Below are positions 1 to 9,056 of a DNA stretch of 64,000 nt, in pieces. This stretch comes from SZAS-79 sp965279075 (GTDB lineage Bacteria > Pseudomonadota > Gammaproteobacteria > Burkholderiales > SG8-39), in the NCBI GenBank assembly GCA_965279075.1, contig CBDIHI010000007.1, forward strand, positions 1-64,000. The letters run 5' to 3'. The notes under the pieces were generated by a model, which ran no database searches, was not told the DNA's origin, and worked only from the letters and a program-made list of their open reading frames with translations. Position 1 is the stretch's first letter; each line of letters starts with the position of its first letter. A program made the translations under genes and the position numbers.

Positions 1-1
1 C

Positions 2-2355
2 GCGTACGTGCAGGGGACGCAGACCCTCTCGGTGTCGATCACGGGGAACACGGGCGGCAACTTCGAGAACGTGGCGACGACGGGCACGGTGTTGACCAGT
101 GTCACGGACGATGCGGACCCCTCGACGGTGACCTTGAGCACGAGCGGGCCGGCCTCGGTGGTGGAAGGCTCGACGATCACGTACACGGCGACGGTGGACA
201 ACGCGGTGACGGGTACGGACCTGGTGCTGACGCTGTCGAACGGCCAGGAGATCACGATCCTGGTGGGCGAGACGGTCGGGACGGTGGACTACGTGGTCGC
301 GGCCGATAGCACCGTGTCGGTGGTTTCCGCTACCGGTGCCACGTACGAGTCGCTTGCGCTGGCCGGCCCGGTTACCACGAAAGTCTTTGTGAAGGACCCG
401 GTGCCGGTGTTGCCGCCGGCCCCGCCGGCACCGTTGCCTCCTTCGGGCGGGCCCACCGGCCCGATACCCCCAGTCGTGGTGCCGGTTACGCCTCTGCCTG
501 ATCCGATTCCAATACCGACCGAGCCTTCGCGCCCGGTGGATCCAATACTGCAGACCAAGCCGGTCAACCTTACGGGTGACCTTGGGGGGACGCCGCCCGC
601 GCCGCCGACACCTGCTGCGGGGGACACGGGTACCGGTTCCGACGGGGGGGCCGCCGTGTCAGTAGTGAACGCGCTGCCTCCCACGGCTGCCGGCAATCCG
701 GTGCCGCCCGCACCGCCGCTTACAAACAGTGAACAGGGGTTCCCGGTTGCCGTGATCACCCCGAGCACTGTTCAGGGTGGCAGCGCGGACCTTGGCAGCA
801 TCACGGGTGCCCGCTTGTTCGTGCTCGAAGGGGTCCCTGACGTCCAGGCGGACAAGCAGTTCCAGCTGCCTTCGGAAGCTTTCGCGCATACCGACATGAG
901 CGCGGTCATCAAGCTGGAGGCGCGCCAGTCCAATGGCGAGCCGCTCCCGTCCTGGCTGGCATTCAATACCTCGAACGGCACGTTCAGCGGTGCACCGCCG
1001 GACGGCAGGCCCACGCCTGTCGAAGTGCAGGTGGTCGCGCGCGACAGCCAGTCCCGCGAGGCTTCGGTGATCTTCAAGCTTGAACTGGGCGTGGCCGGTG
1101 CGACAAGCGCCACGCTCGATTCCAGCGACCGCGGGTTCCCCGTATCCCGCGTCGGGGTCGACGCGCCGTCAGGATCGACCGGGCCGTCCGGTACGGCGGG
1201 ATCGCCGGCAGGGGATCGCCTCTTCGTGCTTGAAGGCGTGCCCAACGCGGTGGGGAACCAGCAGTTCCAGCTGCCGCAGGAAGCCTTCGCGCATACCGAC
1301 GCAAAGGCTGTTGTCAAGCTCGAAGCGCGGCAGGCAAATGGCGAGCCACTTCCCTCATGGCTGCAGTTCGACCCGGTGAGCGGCCTGTTCCGCGGCATGC
1401 CCCCGGACAGCAAGCCGACCAGCATTGAAGTCATCGTCATCGCTCGCGACAACGAGGCCCGCGAGGCGAGCGTTGTCTTCAACCTGGAACTCGGCGTCCC
1501 GACCGCGAACCTGCCTGGCACGACCCCGGCCAGCGATGCCGGCGTTTCCAAGCCCGGCGCGGGGGCGGGTGCGGAGAAGCCGGCGACGGACAGCGGCGCT
1601 TCCCCGGCCTTACCCGGTGCCGGGTTGGGCGTATCCGAAGGCGAGGCGCTCAAGCTGGTGCAGGCCGGGAGTGCGGGCGCACCGGGACCGGCGGGCAGTG
1701 GGCAGGGCTTCCCTGTTGCACGTGTCTCCGGAGAGGACCTGCTGCGCGTATCGTCCGGCGACGGCCAGGCGATGTCCGAGCAAAGGCTGTTCGTCTATCA
1801 GGGCGTATTCGTCGCTTCGGGCGAAACCCAGTTTCCAGGTTCCGCGGGACGCCTTCGGACACACCGACCCGGCGGCGATCGTCCGCCTCGAGGCGCGCAG
1901 CGCCGACGGGACGCCGCTGCCGCCGTGGCTGCAATTCGATCCGCAAACCGGGATCTTCCGCGGCATGCCTCCCGGCGGCGCCAGGACGCTCCTCGAGATC
2001 GTGCTCCACGGCACGCGACGAGGAGGGCCGCGAAGCCAACCTGTCGTTCACTCTGGAACTTGGGTTGAAGCCGGCCGAGGCGGAGCCGGCCAAGGCCGAC
2101 GTGGCCGTTCCGGCAGCCGAGCCCAGGGCCGTTGGTGATGACGAAATCAAGGACGGGGATCTCGCGGCAGCAGACGCCGATGCGCTGGATGGAAGCGAAC
2201 CGGCAAACAAGGGTAAGCTTGAAAAAGCCAAGCCGATCAAGGCGGGTGCGATACCGTTTGGCGAACAGATTCGCGCCGCCAAGGTTGCAAGGGATCCCTT
2301 GCTGGCGAAGATCCTGGGCGACAAGGGTCCCCGGGCTGGCGCGCCGAGAGTTTAG
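2..2355 (+). CDS. C-terminal part of a large Ig-like/He_PIG surface protein, interrupted by two frameshifts
   Basis: The coding frame enters from the left edge, so the N-terminus is missing. The first ~115 residues form a beta-rich Ig-like repeat like those of giant biofilm adhesins. A proline-rich linker follows (about 390-620). Then come three copies of a ~95-residue cadherin-like He_PIG module at about 811-1092, 1217-1499 and 1783-2064. Each has the pattern RLFV..GV, FxHTD, LPsWLxFd..tGxFxGxPP and a closing LELG. The third copy is split: one extra T in the TTT run 1832-1834 and one extra G at 2010-2011. Removing both restores the module and a continuous tail ending at the TAG at 2353-2355, rich in K, A and D. 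Read in one frame, the protein would stop at 2068. A cell-surface or secreted adhesin is likely, since TolC- and HlyD-type genes follow. The frameshifts may be sequencing errors or real decay. Confidence 0.7.
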
Positions 2356-2387
2356 CCCCTGGTCAGGGAACTGCGTAACACATTAAA

Positions 2388-2417
2388 TTACAAGTTAAAG
2401 TCGTGCAGGAGTAGTAC
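2388..2417 (+). promoter_or_regulatory. possible promoter of the TolC/HlyD operon
   Basis: The 88-base spacer after the adhesin gene is strikingly AT-rich for this genome. It holds TTACAA (2388-2393) and TAGTAC (2412-2417) separated by 18 bases, a weak sigma-70-like pair. An AAGG at 2433-2436 follows as ribosome binding site. This is motif matching only. Confidence 0.3.
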
Positions 2418-2443
2418 GATAGGATTAATTCTAAGGTGTGTTG

Positions 2444-4522
2444 GTGCGGTCAAAATTATCCTCTGCCCCTGTTCGATGGGGTTTTCTGTTTTGCGGGCTC
2501 ATGGTGCTGGTCTCCGGCTGTTCGGTGATCCCGGTACCGCTTGACGCTGCCCAGCGCGAGGCGTTGGCCGCAGAGGCCGAGGAGAAATTGTTCAAGGGGC
2601 AGGAGCCACTCAACCGCCCGGTCACCCTGTACGAGGCGACGGCCCGCTCGCTGAAGTACCAGATGGACTACCGGGTCAAGATGATGGAGCAGGCTGCGGC
2701 CACGGGGCAGCTTGACGTCGGCAAGTTCGACATGCTCCCCAAGCTGACTGCCAACGCCGGCTATTCCACGCGCAGTAACGATTCCTTCGGCTTCGGCTTT
2801 TCGCCAGGCGGCACCGTGGCGACCAATCCCTCCGCGTCCCAGGAGCGGACCCGCGATACGTCCGGCGTTTCCTTCACCTGGAACCTGCTCGACTTCGGCC
2901 TGAGCTACTACCGTGCCCGGCAGCTCGCCGACCAGACGCTGATCGCCGAGGAGCGTCGTCGCAAGGCGCTGCAGAATCTCGTGCAGGACGTGCGCCTCGC
3001 GTGGTGGAAGAACGAGGCGGCGCAGAGGCTGCTGCCGCAAATCGACGAACTGCTCGAGGAAGTCGACCTTGCCATCGAGAAATCCCGCGTGATCGAGAGC
3101 CGCAAGCTCCTGCCGCCAATGCAGACTGCATCGCTGCGCCGGGGGCTGCTCGACCTCGAGCAGCAGATCAGCCTGCGCCGGCAGGAGCTGGCCCAGTCCC
3201 GCGTGGAACTCGCGGCGCTTGTCAATGCGCCCCCCGGCACGCAGGTGCAGGTCGAGCCGCCTACGCGCTTCCCGGCGGCGACCCTCGAGCTGAGGACGCG
3301 CATGGAGACGCTGGAGGCGGTGGCGCTGCGCAACCGCCCGGAAGTTGGGGAGGAGAAGTACAAGACGCGAGTCAACGAAAGCGACGCGCGCAAGTCCGTC
3401 CTCGCACTGTTCCCGAACCTGAACCTGGACGTCTCGAGCAACTACGACAGCAACCGCTTCCTGGTGAACAATGCCTGGACGTCGATCGGTGCGAGCGTCG
3501 CGTTCAACCTCGTGAAGGTCTTCTCCCTGCCTGCGGTGAACCGCTCCGCCGAGGCGCAGCGCAAGCTCGACGAGGCAAGGCGCCTCGCGATGGCGATGGC
3601 GGTGATGACGCAGACCCGCATTGCCGCGGTCCGCTATTCGCTGCTGGCGCACGAGTTCGGGGTCTGGGACCAGGCGACCAAGGACGACGAGCAGATCGTC
3701 GGCTACCTCGCTTCGAGCGCGGAGGTCGGGATCGACACCGAGTTCGAGCTGATCCGGGCGAAGGCGCGCCACCTCGTGAGCAAGATCAACCGCGACATCA
3801 CTTACGCCAACCTCGAGGCCGCGCTGGGCAAGATCTACAACTCGGTGGGCCTCGACGCCCTGCCTTCGGAAGTCGACAGTCACGCCACGGATGCGCTTGC
3901 CGAGCAGATGCAGGCCCGGCTGGTGGCCTGGGAAAACGAGAATTTCGCGCCGAAGGCTGCACCCCTCGAATTGCCCGTCTCGATCGGCGAGATCGAAGGC
4001 GTGCCGGGCCCCCTCGTCGCCGAGTTTCGCGCTGCGATCACGCGGATCTTCGAGCTATCCAAGGTGCGCGTCGCGGCGGCCGGGGAGGGCAAGCTGAACA
4101 TCAATTCGGCCGTGATCCTCGATCCTCCGCGTGACGGGGGGCGCCCGGCCCGCGTCAAGGTCGCGCTGGTCGACGACTCCGGCGCGACCAGGTTCTCCTC
4201 CGAGTTCAAGACGACGCTGAGCGAGCCTGTCGACGAACCGCAGTGGCGAACCCTGGGCGAAGGCGCCGCCTACAGAACCGTGGGTACGATCGCGAGGCTG
4301 CAGGCCGGCCGGGTGGTGACCCAGAAGAAGCTGTCGGCCCCGTGGGGCGACCCGGACCTCAAGCTCGCGCGCCGCACCGAGCCCCTCGCCACCACCCTTC
4401 CGCAGCCTGTGAACGAACCCGCGCAGGCGCCGCTAGCGTTGCGGGTCGCGCGTGAGCTCACCCTGCCCGCGCCTGAACGTTTGTCGAAGGTCAATCTGGA
4501 TGGAGCAAGACTTGCGCACTAG
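2444..4522 (+). CDS. TolC-family outer-membrane lipoprotein with a long C-terminal extension
   Basis: Outer-membrane channel subunit of a tripartite export system, 692 aa. GTG 2444 is preferred because AAGG lies 7 bases upstream; GTG 2438 is in frame but too close to it. The N-terminus is a lipoprotein signal with lipobox LVSGC, so Cys26 would be acylated. Alpha-helical, coiled-coil-rich outer-membrane efflux repeats occupy roughly residues 60-480. About 200 further residues follow, rich in beta and proline (for example DPPRDGGRPARVKVALVDD). Ordinary TolC proteins lack such a tail; it could be a periplasmic docking domain. The stop codon overlaps the start of the next adaptor gene. Position after an adhesin gene and before two HlyD-type adaptors supports a role in exporting that adhesin. 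The export role is inference; the family call is strong. Confidence 0.85.
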   Translation: MRSKLSSAPVRWGFLFCGLMVLVSGCSVIPVPLDAAQREALAAEAEEKLFKGQEPLNRPVTLYEATARSLKYQMDYRVKMMEQAAATGQLDVGKFDMLPKLTANAGYSTRSNDSFGFGFSPGGTVATNPSASQERTRDTSGVSFTWNLLDFGLSYYRARQLADQTLIAEERRRKALQNLVQDVRLAWWKNEAAQRLLPQIDELLEEVDLAIEKSRVIESRKLLPPMQTASLRRGLLDLEQQISLRRQELAQSRVELAALVNAPPGTQVQVEPPTRFPAATLELRTRMETLEAVALRNRPEVGEEKYKTRVNESDARKSVLALFPNLNLDVSSNYDSNRFLVNNAWTSIGASVAFNLVKVFSLPAVNRSAEAQRKLDEARRLAMAMAVMTQTRIAAVRYSLLAHEFGVWDQATKDDEQIVGYLASSAEVGIDTEFELIRAKARHLVSKINRDITYANLEAALGKIYNSVGLDALPSEVDSHATDALAEQMQARLVAWENENFAPKAAPLELPVSIGEIEGVPGPLVAEFRAAITRIFELSKVRVAAAGEGKLNINSAVILDPPRDGGRPARVKVALVDDSGATRFSSEFKTTLSEPVDEPQWRTLGEGAAYRTVGTIARLQAGRVVTQKKLSAPWGDPDLKLARRTEPLATTLPQPVNEPAQAPLALRVARELTLPAPERLSKVNLDGARLAH

Positions 4523-5405
4523 GGAATTCGCCTTCGGAAAAGTCGTCATTGCCGCGTTGATGGCCGCCATCGTGCTGCCGGCCGATTCCGGTGCGCAGGC
4601 ACCGGCGGCGAAGCCAGCGGCGCGGGCGCCGGCCGCACCGGCGGCGAGCGGGCCGGCCGGCGGCGCGCCTCCCGCCTCGCAGCCTTCAGGACGAATAGGC
4701 ATGGGTGCCCTGCTCGACCAGTTCACCTCGCTCGAGGATCGTGACATCTCTGTACTGGTGACATCCGGCGACGAAACAACGCTGTCGAGCCAGATGGCCG
4801 GCAAGATCAAGAAGGTGCACTACGGGCTCGGGGACAACGTCGCGGCCAAGGCCGTGATCCTCGAGTTCGACTGCGAGGAACAGGAGGCGCAGCTCCAATC
4901 CGCGGAGGCCGAATATCGCGGCGCAAGGGAAACGCATCTGTCGAAACTGCGTCTTCAGGCGCTCGGGGCGGCCGGTGAGCTCGAGGTCACTGTCGCGGCA
5001 TCCTCTGCCGACAAGATGAAGAGCCAGGTGAACTTGCGTGAATCGCAGCTCGCCTACTGCAAAGTCGTCGCCCCGTTTACCGGGCGTCTCGTCAAGCTCA
5101 AGGCCAAGCTGGCCGAAAGCGTATCCCTCGGCCAGCCTTTGCTAGACCTGGTCAACCCGGGATCGCTCAAGGCGCAGCTGTACGTACCGGCCGCATGGCT
5201 GGGCTGGATCAAGGCAGGCTCGCAGTTTTCGGTGAAGACCTCGCAGGACGGGCGGACCTACCGTGCGCGCGTCTCCAAGCTCAATGCGCGCGTCGAAGGC
5301 GTGAGCCAGTCGCTCGAACTTGAGGCGCGGTTCGAGGGCTCCACGCAAGGGCTCCTTCCCGGCATGGTCGGAACGGCCGTCTTCCCGGATCGTCCCAAGC
5401 CGTGA
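4500..5405 (+). CDS. HlyD/RND-type periplasmic adaptor subunit
   Basis: Membrane fusion protein of 301 aa linking an inner-membrane component to the TolC-like channel. ATG 4500 is chosen because GAAGG (4486-4490) is well placed and it overlaps the TolC stop. A hydrophobic signal or anchor lies at about residues 12-32, followed by an Ala/Pro-rich linker to ~60. A lipoyl-like segment contains SSQMAGKIKKVHYGLGDNV. A short helical hairpin follows, then the second lipoyl half (VVAPFTGRLVKLKAKLAESV), then a beta-barrel ending in GLLPGMVGTAVF. The stop overlaps the next start as GTGA, so the two adaptors are translationally coupled. Having two different adaptors in one operon is unusual for a classical type I system. 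Confidence 0.82.
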   Translation: MEQDLRTREFAFGKVVIAALMAAIVLPADSGAQAPAAKPAARAPAAPAASGPAGGAPPASQPSGRIGMGALLDQFTSLEDRDISVLVTSGDETTLSSQMAGKIKKVHYGLGDNVAAKAVILEFDCEEQEAQLQSAEAEYRGARETHLSKLRLQALGAAGELEVTVAASSADKMKSQVNLRESQLAYCKVVAPFTGRLVKLKAKLAESVSLGQPLLDLVNPGSLKAQLYVPAAWLGWIKAGSQFSVKTSQDGRTYRARVSKLNARVEGVSQSLELEARFEGSTQGLLPGMVGTAVFPDRPKP

Positions 5406-6751
5406 CTGAACCGGAAAAAGAGGAAAAGAGCGCCAATATCGCTGCAGAGCTGCTGGAGTTCCAGCGAAAGCTGCAGGCGTGCAAGTCGCTCCGCGAGTTG
5501 GCCTTCCTGGCAGTCAATGAAGGCTATGGTGTGCTGCGGTTCGACCAGGCCGTGTTCTGGCAGTACGACATCCGCTCGCAAGTGTCCGTCGAAGCCGTGT
5601 CCGGCCTCGCGGAAGTGGCGCCGGAGGCACCCTACGTCCAGTGGCTTGTCCGCGCGGCGACGCACTTTGCCGACTCACCCGGCCCCGTGGTTGCGACGTC
5701 CCTCGCGGACCTGCCGGAATCGCTGGCCGAGGATGGGGCGGAATGGGCGCCGGACCAGCTGCTGCATTGCGTGCTGACGAGCCCGGAGGGGCAACTGCTC
5801 GGTGGGCTGCTGTTCGCGCGCGACGAGCCGTTCGGGGAAGTCGAACGGGCCATCGCACAGTGGATGTCGGCGGCTGCGGGGTTCTCGCTTTGGGCCTGGC
5901 GCCGCGATTACCGCCCGGTGCGCCGCTGGCTGCAGCGGACTTCGAGCAAGCGGTTGCTGATGGGCGTGGCGTTCGCCGCGGCGCTGCTGTCGTTCGTGCC
6001 TGTGCGCCTGACTGCGCTCGCGCAGGCCGAGATCACGCCGGTGCGGCCATACCCGATCACCGCGCCGGTGGACGGCGTGGTCGACTCCATCAAGGTCCAC
6101 CCCAACCAGATCGTAGCGGCCGACGAACCGCTCGTCGTGCTGAACGACACCACCACCCGCAACAAGCTGGCGGTCTCCGTCAAGGCGCTCGACATCGCCA
6201 AGGCCGACCTGCAGCGTGCGATCAACAAGTCATTCACCGATGAGCAGAGCAAGGGCGAACTGAACCTGCTCGACGCCAGGGTGCGCGAGAAGGTTGCCGA
6301 AGTCGCCTTCCTGTCCGAAATGCTGGACCGCTACAGCATCTCGGCCCCGCAGGGGGGGCTCGCAATCTTCTCCGATGCCGAGGAGTGGCGCGGCCGTCCC
6401 GTGCAGCCAGGGGAGCGGATCATGGTCATCGCCGACCCGTCGCTCGTCGAGGTCACCGTGTACGTGCCGCCCGAGGACGCGATCCAACTCGAGCTCGGCA
6501 GCGAGGTTTCGGTGTTCCTCAACGTCGACCCGCTCTCCCCGCTCAAGGCGAAAATCGTGCAGACGAGCTACGAGACGATCACCATGCCGGACAACAGCCT
6601 CGCCTACGTGGTGAAGGCGCAGCTCGCACCCGGCCAGTTGCCGAGGATCGGCCTCAGGGGCACCGCGAAGGTCTATGCGGAAGAGGTCTCCCTGGGCTAC
6701 TACCTGCTGCGCAAGCCCATCCTGTTCGTGCGCAAGAGCTTCGGCATCTGA
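5402..6751 (+). CDS. GAF-like domain fused to a HlyD-type periplasmic adaptor
   Basis: Second adaptor, 449 aa, starting at a GTG inside the upstream stop. Residues ~1-165 look like a cytoplasmic GAF-type module: an initial coiled coil, then CKSLRELAFLAVNEGYGVL, FDQAVFWQYD and a terminal helix. A basic stretch leads to one membrane helix at about 184-206. The periplasmic part starts with a lipoyl half containing APVDGVVDSIKVHPNQIV and ends with a barrel domain. This architecture would let a cytosolic ligand or protein contact modulate export, which is inference. Two gene-sized neighbours expected of such loci, an ABC ATPase or an M50 peptidase-type partner, are not seen downstream. The operon appears to end here, 40 bases before lrgA. 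Confidence 0.78.
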   Translation: MTEPEKEEKSANIAAELLEFQRKLQACKSLRELAFLAVNEGYGVLRFDQAVFWQYDIRSQVSVEAVSGLAEVAPEAPYVQWLVRAATHFADSPGPVVATSLADLPESLAEDGAEWAPDQLLHCVLTSPEGQLLGGLLFARDEPFGEVERAIAQWMSAAAGFSLWAWRRDYRPVRRWLQRTSSKRLLMGVAFAAALLSFVPVRLTALAQAEITPVRPYPITAPVDGVVDSIKVHPNQIVAADEPLVVLNDTTTRNKLAVSVKALDIAKADLQRAINKSFTDEQSKGELNLLDARVREKVAEVAFLSEMLDRYSISAPQGGLAIFSDAEEWRGRPVQPGERIMVIADPSLVEVTVYVPPEDAIQLELGSEVSVFLNVDPLSPLKAKIVQTSYETITMPDNSLAYVVKAQLAPGQLPRIGLRGTAKVYAEEVSLGYYLLRKPILFVRKSFGI

Positions 6752-6791
6752 TCCACGGCGCGGCGGGGCCCGATGCTAAGATCGTGTCCCA

Positions 6792-7142
6792 ATGCTTGCC
6801 GCGCTCACGCTCCTGCTTGCCTGCCAGACGGTCGGGGAGATCGTCGTGCAGCTGCTCGGACTGCCCGTTCCCGGGCCGGTGATCGGCATGCTCCTCCTCT
6901 TCGTGATGCTGCTTGCGCGGGGCGAGGCGCCGGAGTGGCTGCGAACCACCTCGCAGGCCTTGCTCTCCCACCTGTCGCTCCTCTTCGTGCCGGCAGGAGT
7001 CGGCGTCATGCTGCATTTCAAGCGCCTCGGCAACGAATGGTTGCCGATCTCGGTCGGCCTCGTGGCGAGCACGGTGGTGACCATCGGGGTGACGGCGCTG
7101 GTCATGCAGGCCCTCGTGCGGCGCCGGGACCGCAGGACCTGA
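6792..7142 (+). CDS. CidA/LrgA family holin-like membrane protein
   Basis: A 116-aa integral membrane protein. It has the family landmark near the start, LLGLPVPGPVIGMLLLF, and about four hydrophobic helices. LrgA/CidA proteins act with LrgB/CidB partners in cell-lysis control or in export of overflow metabolites such as pyruvate or glycolate. The partner gene starts 1 base after this stop, so the two form one operon. ATG 6792 gives the usual family length. The family is clear; the transported substrate cannot be read from sequence. Confidence 0.88.
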   Translation: MLAALTLLLACQTVGEIVVQLLGLPVPGPVIGMLLLFVMLLARGEAPEWLRTTSQALLSHLSLLFVPAGVGVMLHFKRLGNEWLPISVGLVASTVVTIGVTALVMQALVRRRDRRT

Positions 7143-7143
7143 C

Positions 7144-7866
7144 ATGACCGGGCGCCTGGCGGAAGTCTGGGTCTACCTCTCGGCATCACCTCTGCTTGGG
7201 TTGACAGTCACGCTGCTGGCCTACCAGGGCGCGTTCGCAATCTACCGGCGTGCGAACATGAACCCGCTGGCCAACCCGGTGGCGCTTTCGGTCGCGTTCC
7301 TCGTGGCGCTGCTCTGGTTTACCGATACGTCCTACGCGACCTATTTCGACGGCGCCCAGTTCGTGCATTTCCTGCTCGGTCCCGCGACTGTGGCGCTTGC
7401 GGTGCCCCTGTACGCGAATCTCGACAACCTGAAGAGGAACCTCGTACCGATCCTGGGGGCGCTGATGGTCGGGCCGCTGACCGCCGCCGCTTCCGCGGTG
7501 GCGTTCGGATGGATGCTCGGCGCCTCGCCCGAGACTCTCGCTTCGATGGCGCCGAAATCCGTCACGACGCCGATCGCCATGGGGATTGCCGAAAAGCTTG
7601 GCGGGCTGCCTTCACTGACCGCGGTGCTGGTGGTTACGACGGGAATCGTGGGCGCGGTGCTCGCGCGAGGCACGCTCAACCTCCTGCGCGTCGAGGACCA
7701 CAGTGTGCGCGGCTTCGCAGTGGGCATCGCCGCGCATGGCATAGGCACTGCGCGCGCATTCCAGGTGTCCGAGACGATGGGCGCCTTTGCCGGGCTTGCG
7801 ATGGGCCTGAATGGGCTGGTCAGCGCGTTCCTGTTTCCCGTGCTCGCGAAGCTCTGGTACGCCTAG
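7144..7866 (+). CDS. LrgB/CidB family membrane protein
   Basis: A 240-aa polytopic membrane protein. Typical LrgB blocks are visible: NPLANPVALSVAFLV, FLLGPATVALAVPLY, PKSVTTPIAMGIAEKLGG and a final AHGIGTARAFQVSETMGAF. The length fits the family. It pairs with the LrgA-like protein immediately upstream. Its last three bases overlap the end of the convergent radical SAM gene, so no separate terminator fits between them. Confidence 0.9.
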   Translation: MTGRLAEVWVYLSASPLLGLTVTLLAYQGAFAIYRRANMNPLANPVALSVAFLVALLWFTDTSYATYFDGAQFVHFLLGPATVALAVPLYANLDNLKRNLVPILGALMVGPLTAAASAVAFGWMLGASPETLASMAPKSVTTPIAMGIAEKLGGLPSLTAVLVVTTGIVGAVLARGTLNLLRVEDHSVRGFAVGIAAHGIGTARAFQVSETMGAFAGLAMGLNGLVSAFLFPVLAKLWYA

Positions 7867-8999
7867 AAAAGGTCGAGTTGTCCCGTCGCGGGCCTCGGCG
7901 GCCTGAACAGTTCCGTCTCCAGGTCCGGAGTGCTCCTTCCACCAGTGGCCCGCGAGTTGATTTCGAGGCGCTTGCAGGCAATAGCGAAGCGCCTGGCGAT
8001 CAGCTCCGCGAACAGGCCTGTTCCCGACATGCGCTCGCCGAAGCGCGGGTCGTTCTCGCGCCCGCCCCGCACCTGCCGCACGATGCTCATCACATGCTCC
8101 ACCCGCAGGGGGTAGTGGGCCGCCAGCCAGTCGCGGAACAGGTCCTTCAGTTCGTTCGGCAGGCGCATCACGATGAAGGCGGCGGACCGTGCGCCCGCCG
8201 CACCGGCCGCCTCGAGGACTTCCTCGATGCTCTTGTCCGACAGGGCGGGGACGACCGGCGCCACCATCACACCGCAAGGCACGCCCGCCGCATTCAGCGC
8301 CCGCATTGTGTCGAGACGGCGTTGGGGGCTCGCGGCGCGCGGCTCCAGCCGGCGGGCCAGCGCCCGGTCGAGCGTGCAGATCGACACGAACACCTTCGCC
8401 AGGTTCTTCCGCGCCATCGGCGCGAGGAGGTCGAGGTCGCGCTCGACGAGCGCCGACTTGGTGACGATGGTCAGCGGATGGTCGCACGCGGCGAGCAGTT
8501 CGACGATGCCACGCGTCAGCCGGTACTTTCGCTCTATGGGCTGGTAGCAGTCGGTGTTCGCCCCCAGTGCGATGGGGCTCGGCACGTAGCCCTTGCGCAT
8601 GAGCTCGGTGCGCAGCAGTTCCACCGCGTTGGTCTTCGCGTACAGCCGTGACTCGAAGTCCAGGCCGGGCGAGAGCTCGAGGTAGGAATGGCTGGGCCGC
8701 GCGTAGCAGTAGATGCAGCCGTGCTCACAGCCACGGTACGGGTTGATCGATTGCGTGAAGGGCACGTCGGGGGATTCGTTCCTTGCAATGATCGACCTCG
8801 CACGCTCTTCGGTCACCGTCGTATCGAGCACGGGTGCAGTCTCGTCGTCGGGCGTCCAGCCGTCGTCGCAGGGTTCGCGCGCCTCCTTCTCGAAGCGGCC
8901 CTGGCGCGTGTCCGCTGCCCCACGCGACTTTTCCGCCGGCCGGTCCCGCGACGCATGCAGGGCGACGGATCGAGATTCGCTGTGCAGGTCGTTTGGCAT
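7863..8999 (-). CDS. PA0069-family (SplB-like) radical SAM protein
   Basis: A 378-aa radical SAM enzyme of unknown substrate. The iron-sulfur motif is CEHGCIYC (Cys91, Cys95, Cys98), preceded by NPYRGC, as in the PA0069/Rv2578c group. Further family landmarks are ALGANTDCYQPIE, LTIVTKSALVERDLDLL and VPALSDKSIEEVLEAA. The N-terminal ~60 residues are polar and probably disordered. ATG 8999 is preferred because it gives the usual N-terminus; upstream in-frame sequence is only the shadow of the MFS gene. The gene is divergent from the MFS carrier and convergent with lrgB. Confidence 0.9.
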   Translation of the reverse strand: MPNDLHSESRSVALHASRDRPAEKSRGAADTRQGRFEKEAREPCDDGWTPDDETAPVLDTTVTEERARSIIARNESPDVPFTQSINPYRGCEHGCIYCYARPSHSYLELSPGLDFESRLYAKTNAVELLRTELMRKGYVPSPIALGANTDCYQPIERKYRLTRGIVELLAACDHPLTIVTKSALVERDLDLLAPMARKNLAKVFVSICTLDRALARRLEPRAASPQRRLDTMRALNAAGVPCGVMVAPVVPALSDKSIEEVLEAAGAAGARSAAFIVMRLPNELKDLFRDWLAAHYPLRVEHVMSIVRQVRGGRENDPRFGERMSGTGLFAELIARRFAIACKRLEINSRATGGRSTPDLETELFRPPRPATGQLDLF

Positions 9000-9056
9000 G
9001 GGCAGGGTGGTTAGAATGGGCTTCGCAAATCGAGCGCCCCGGACGATACTGTATAT

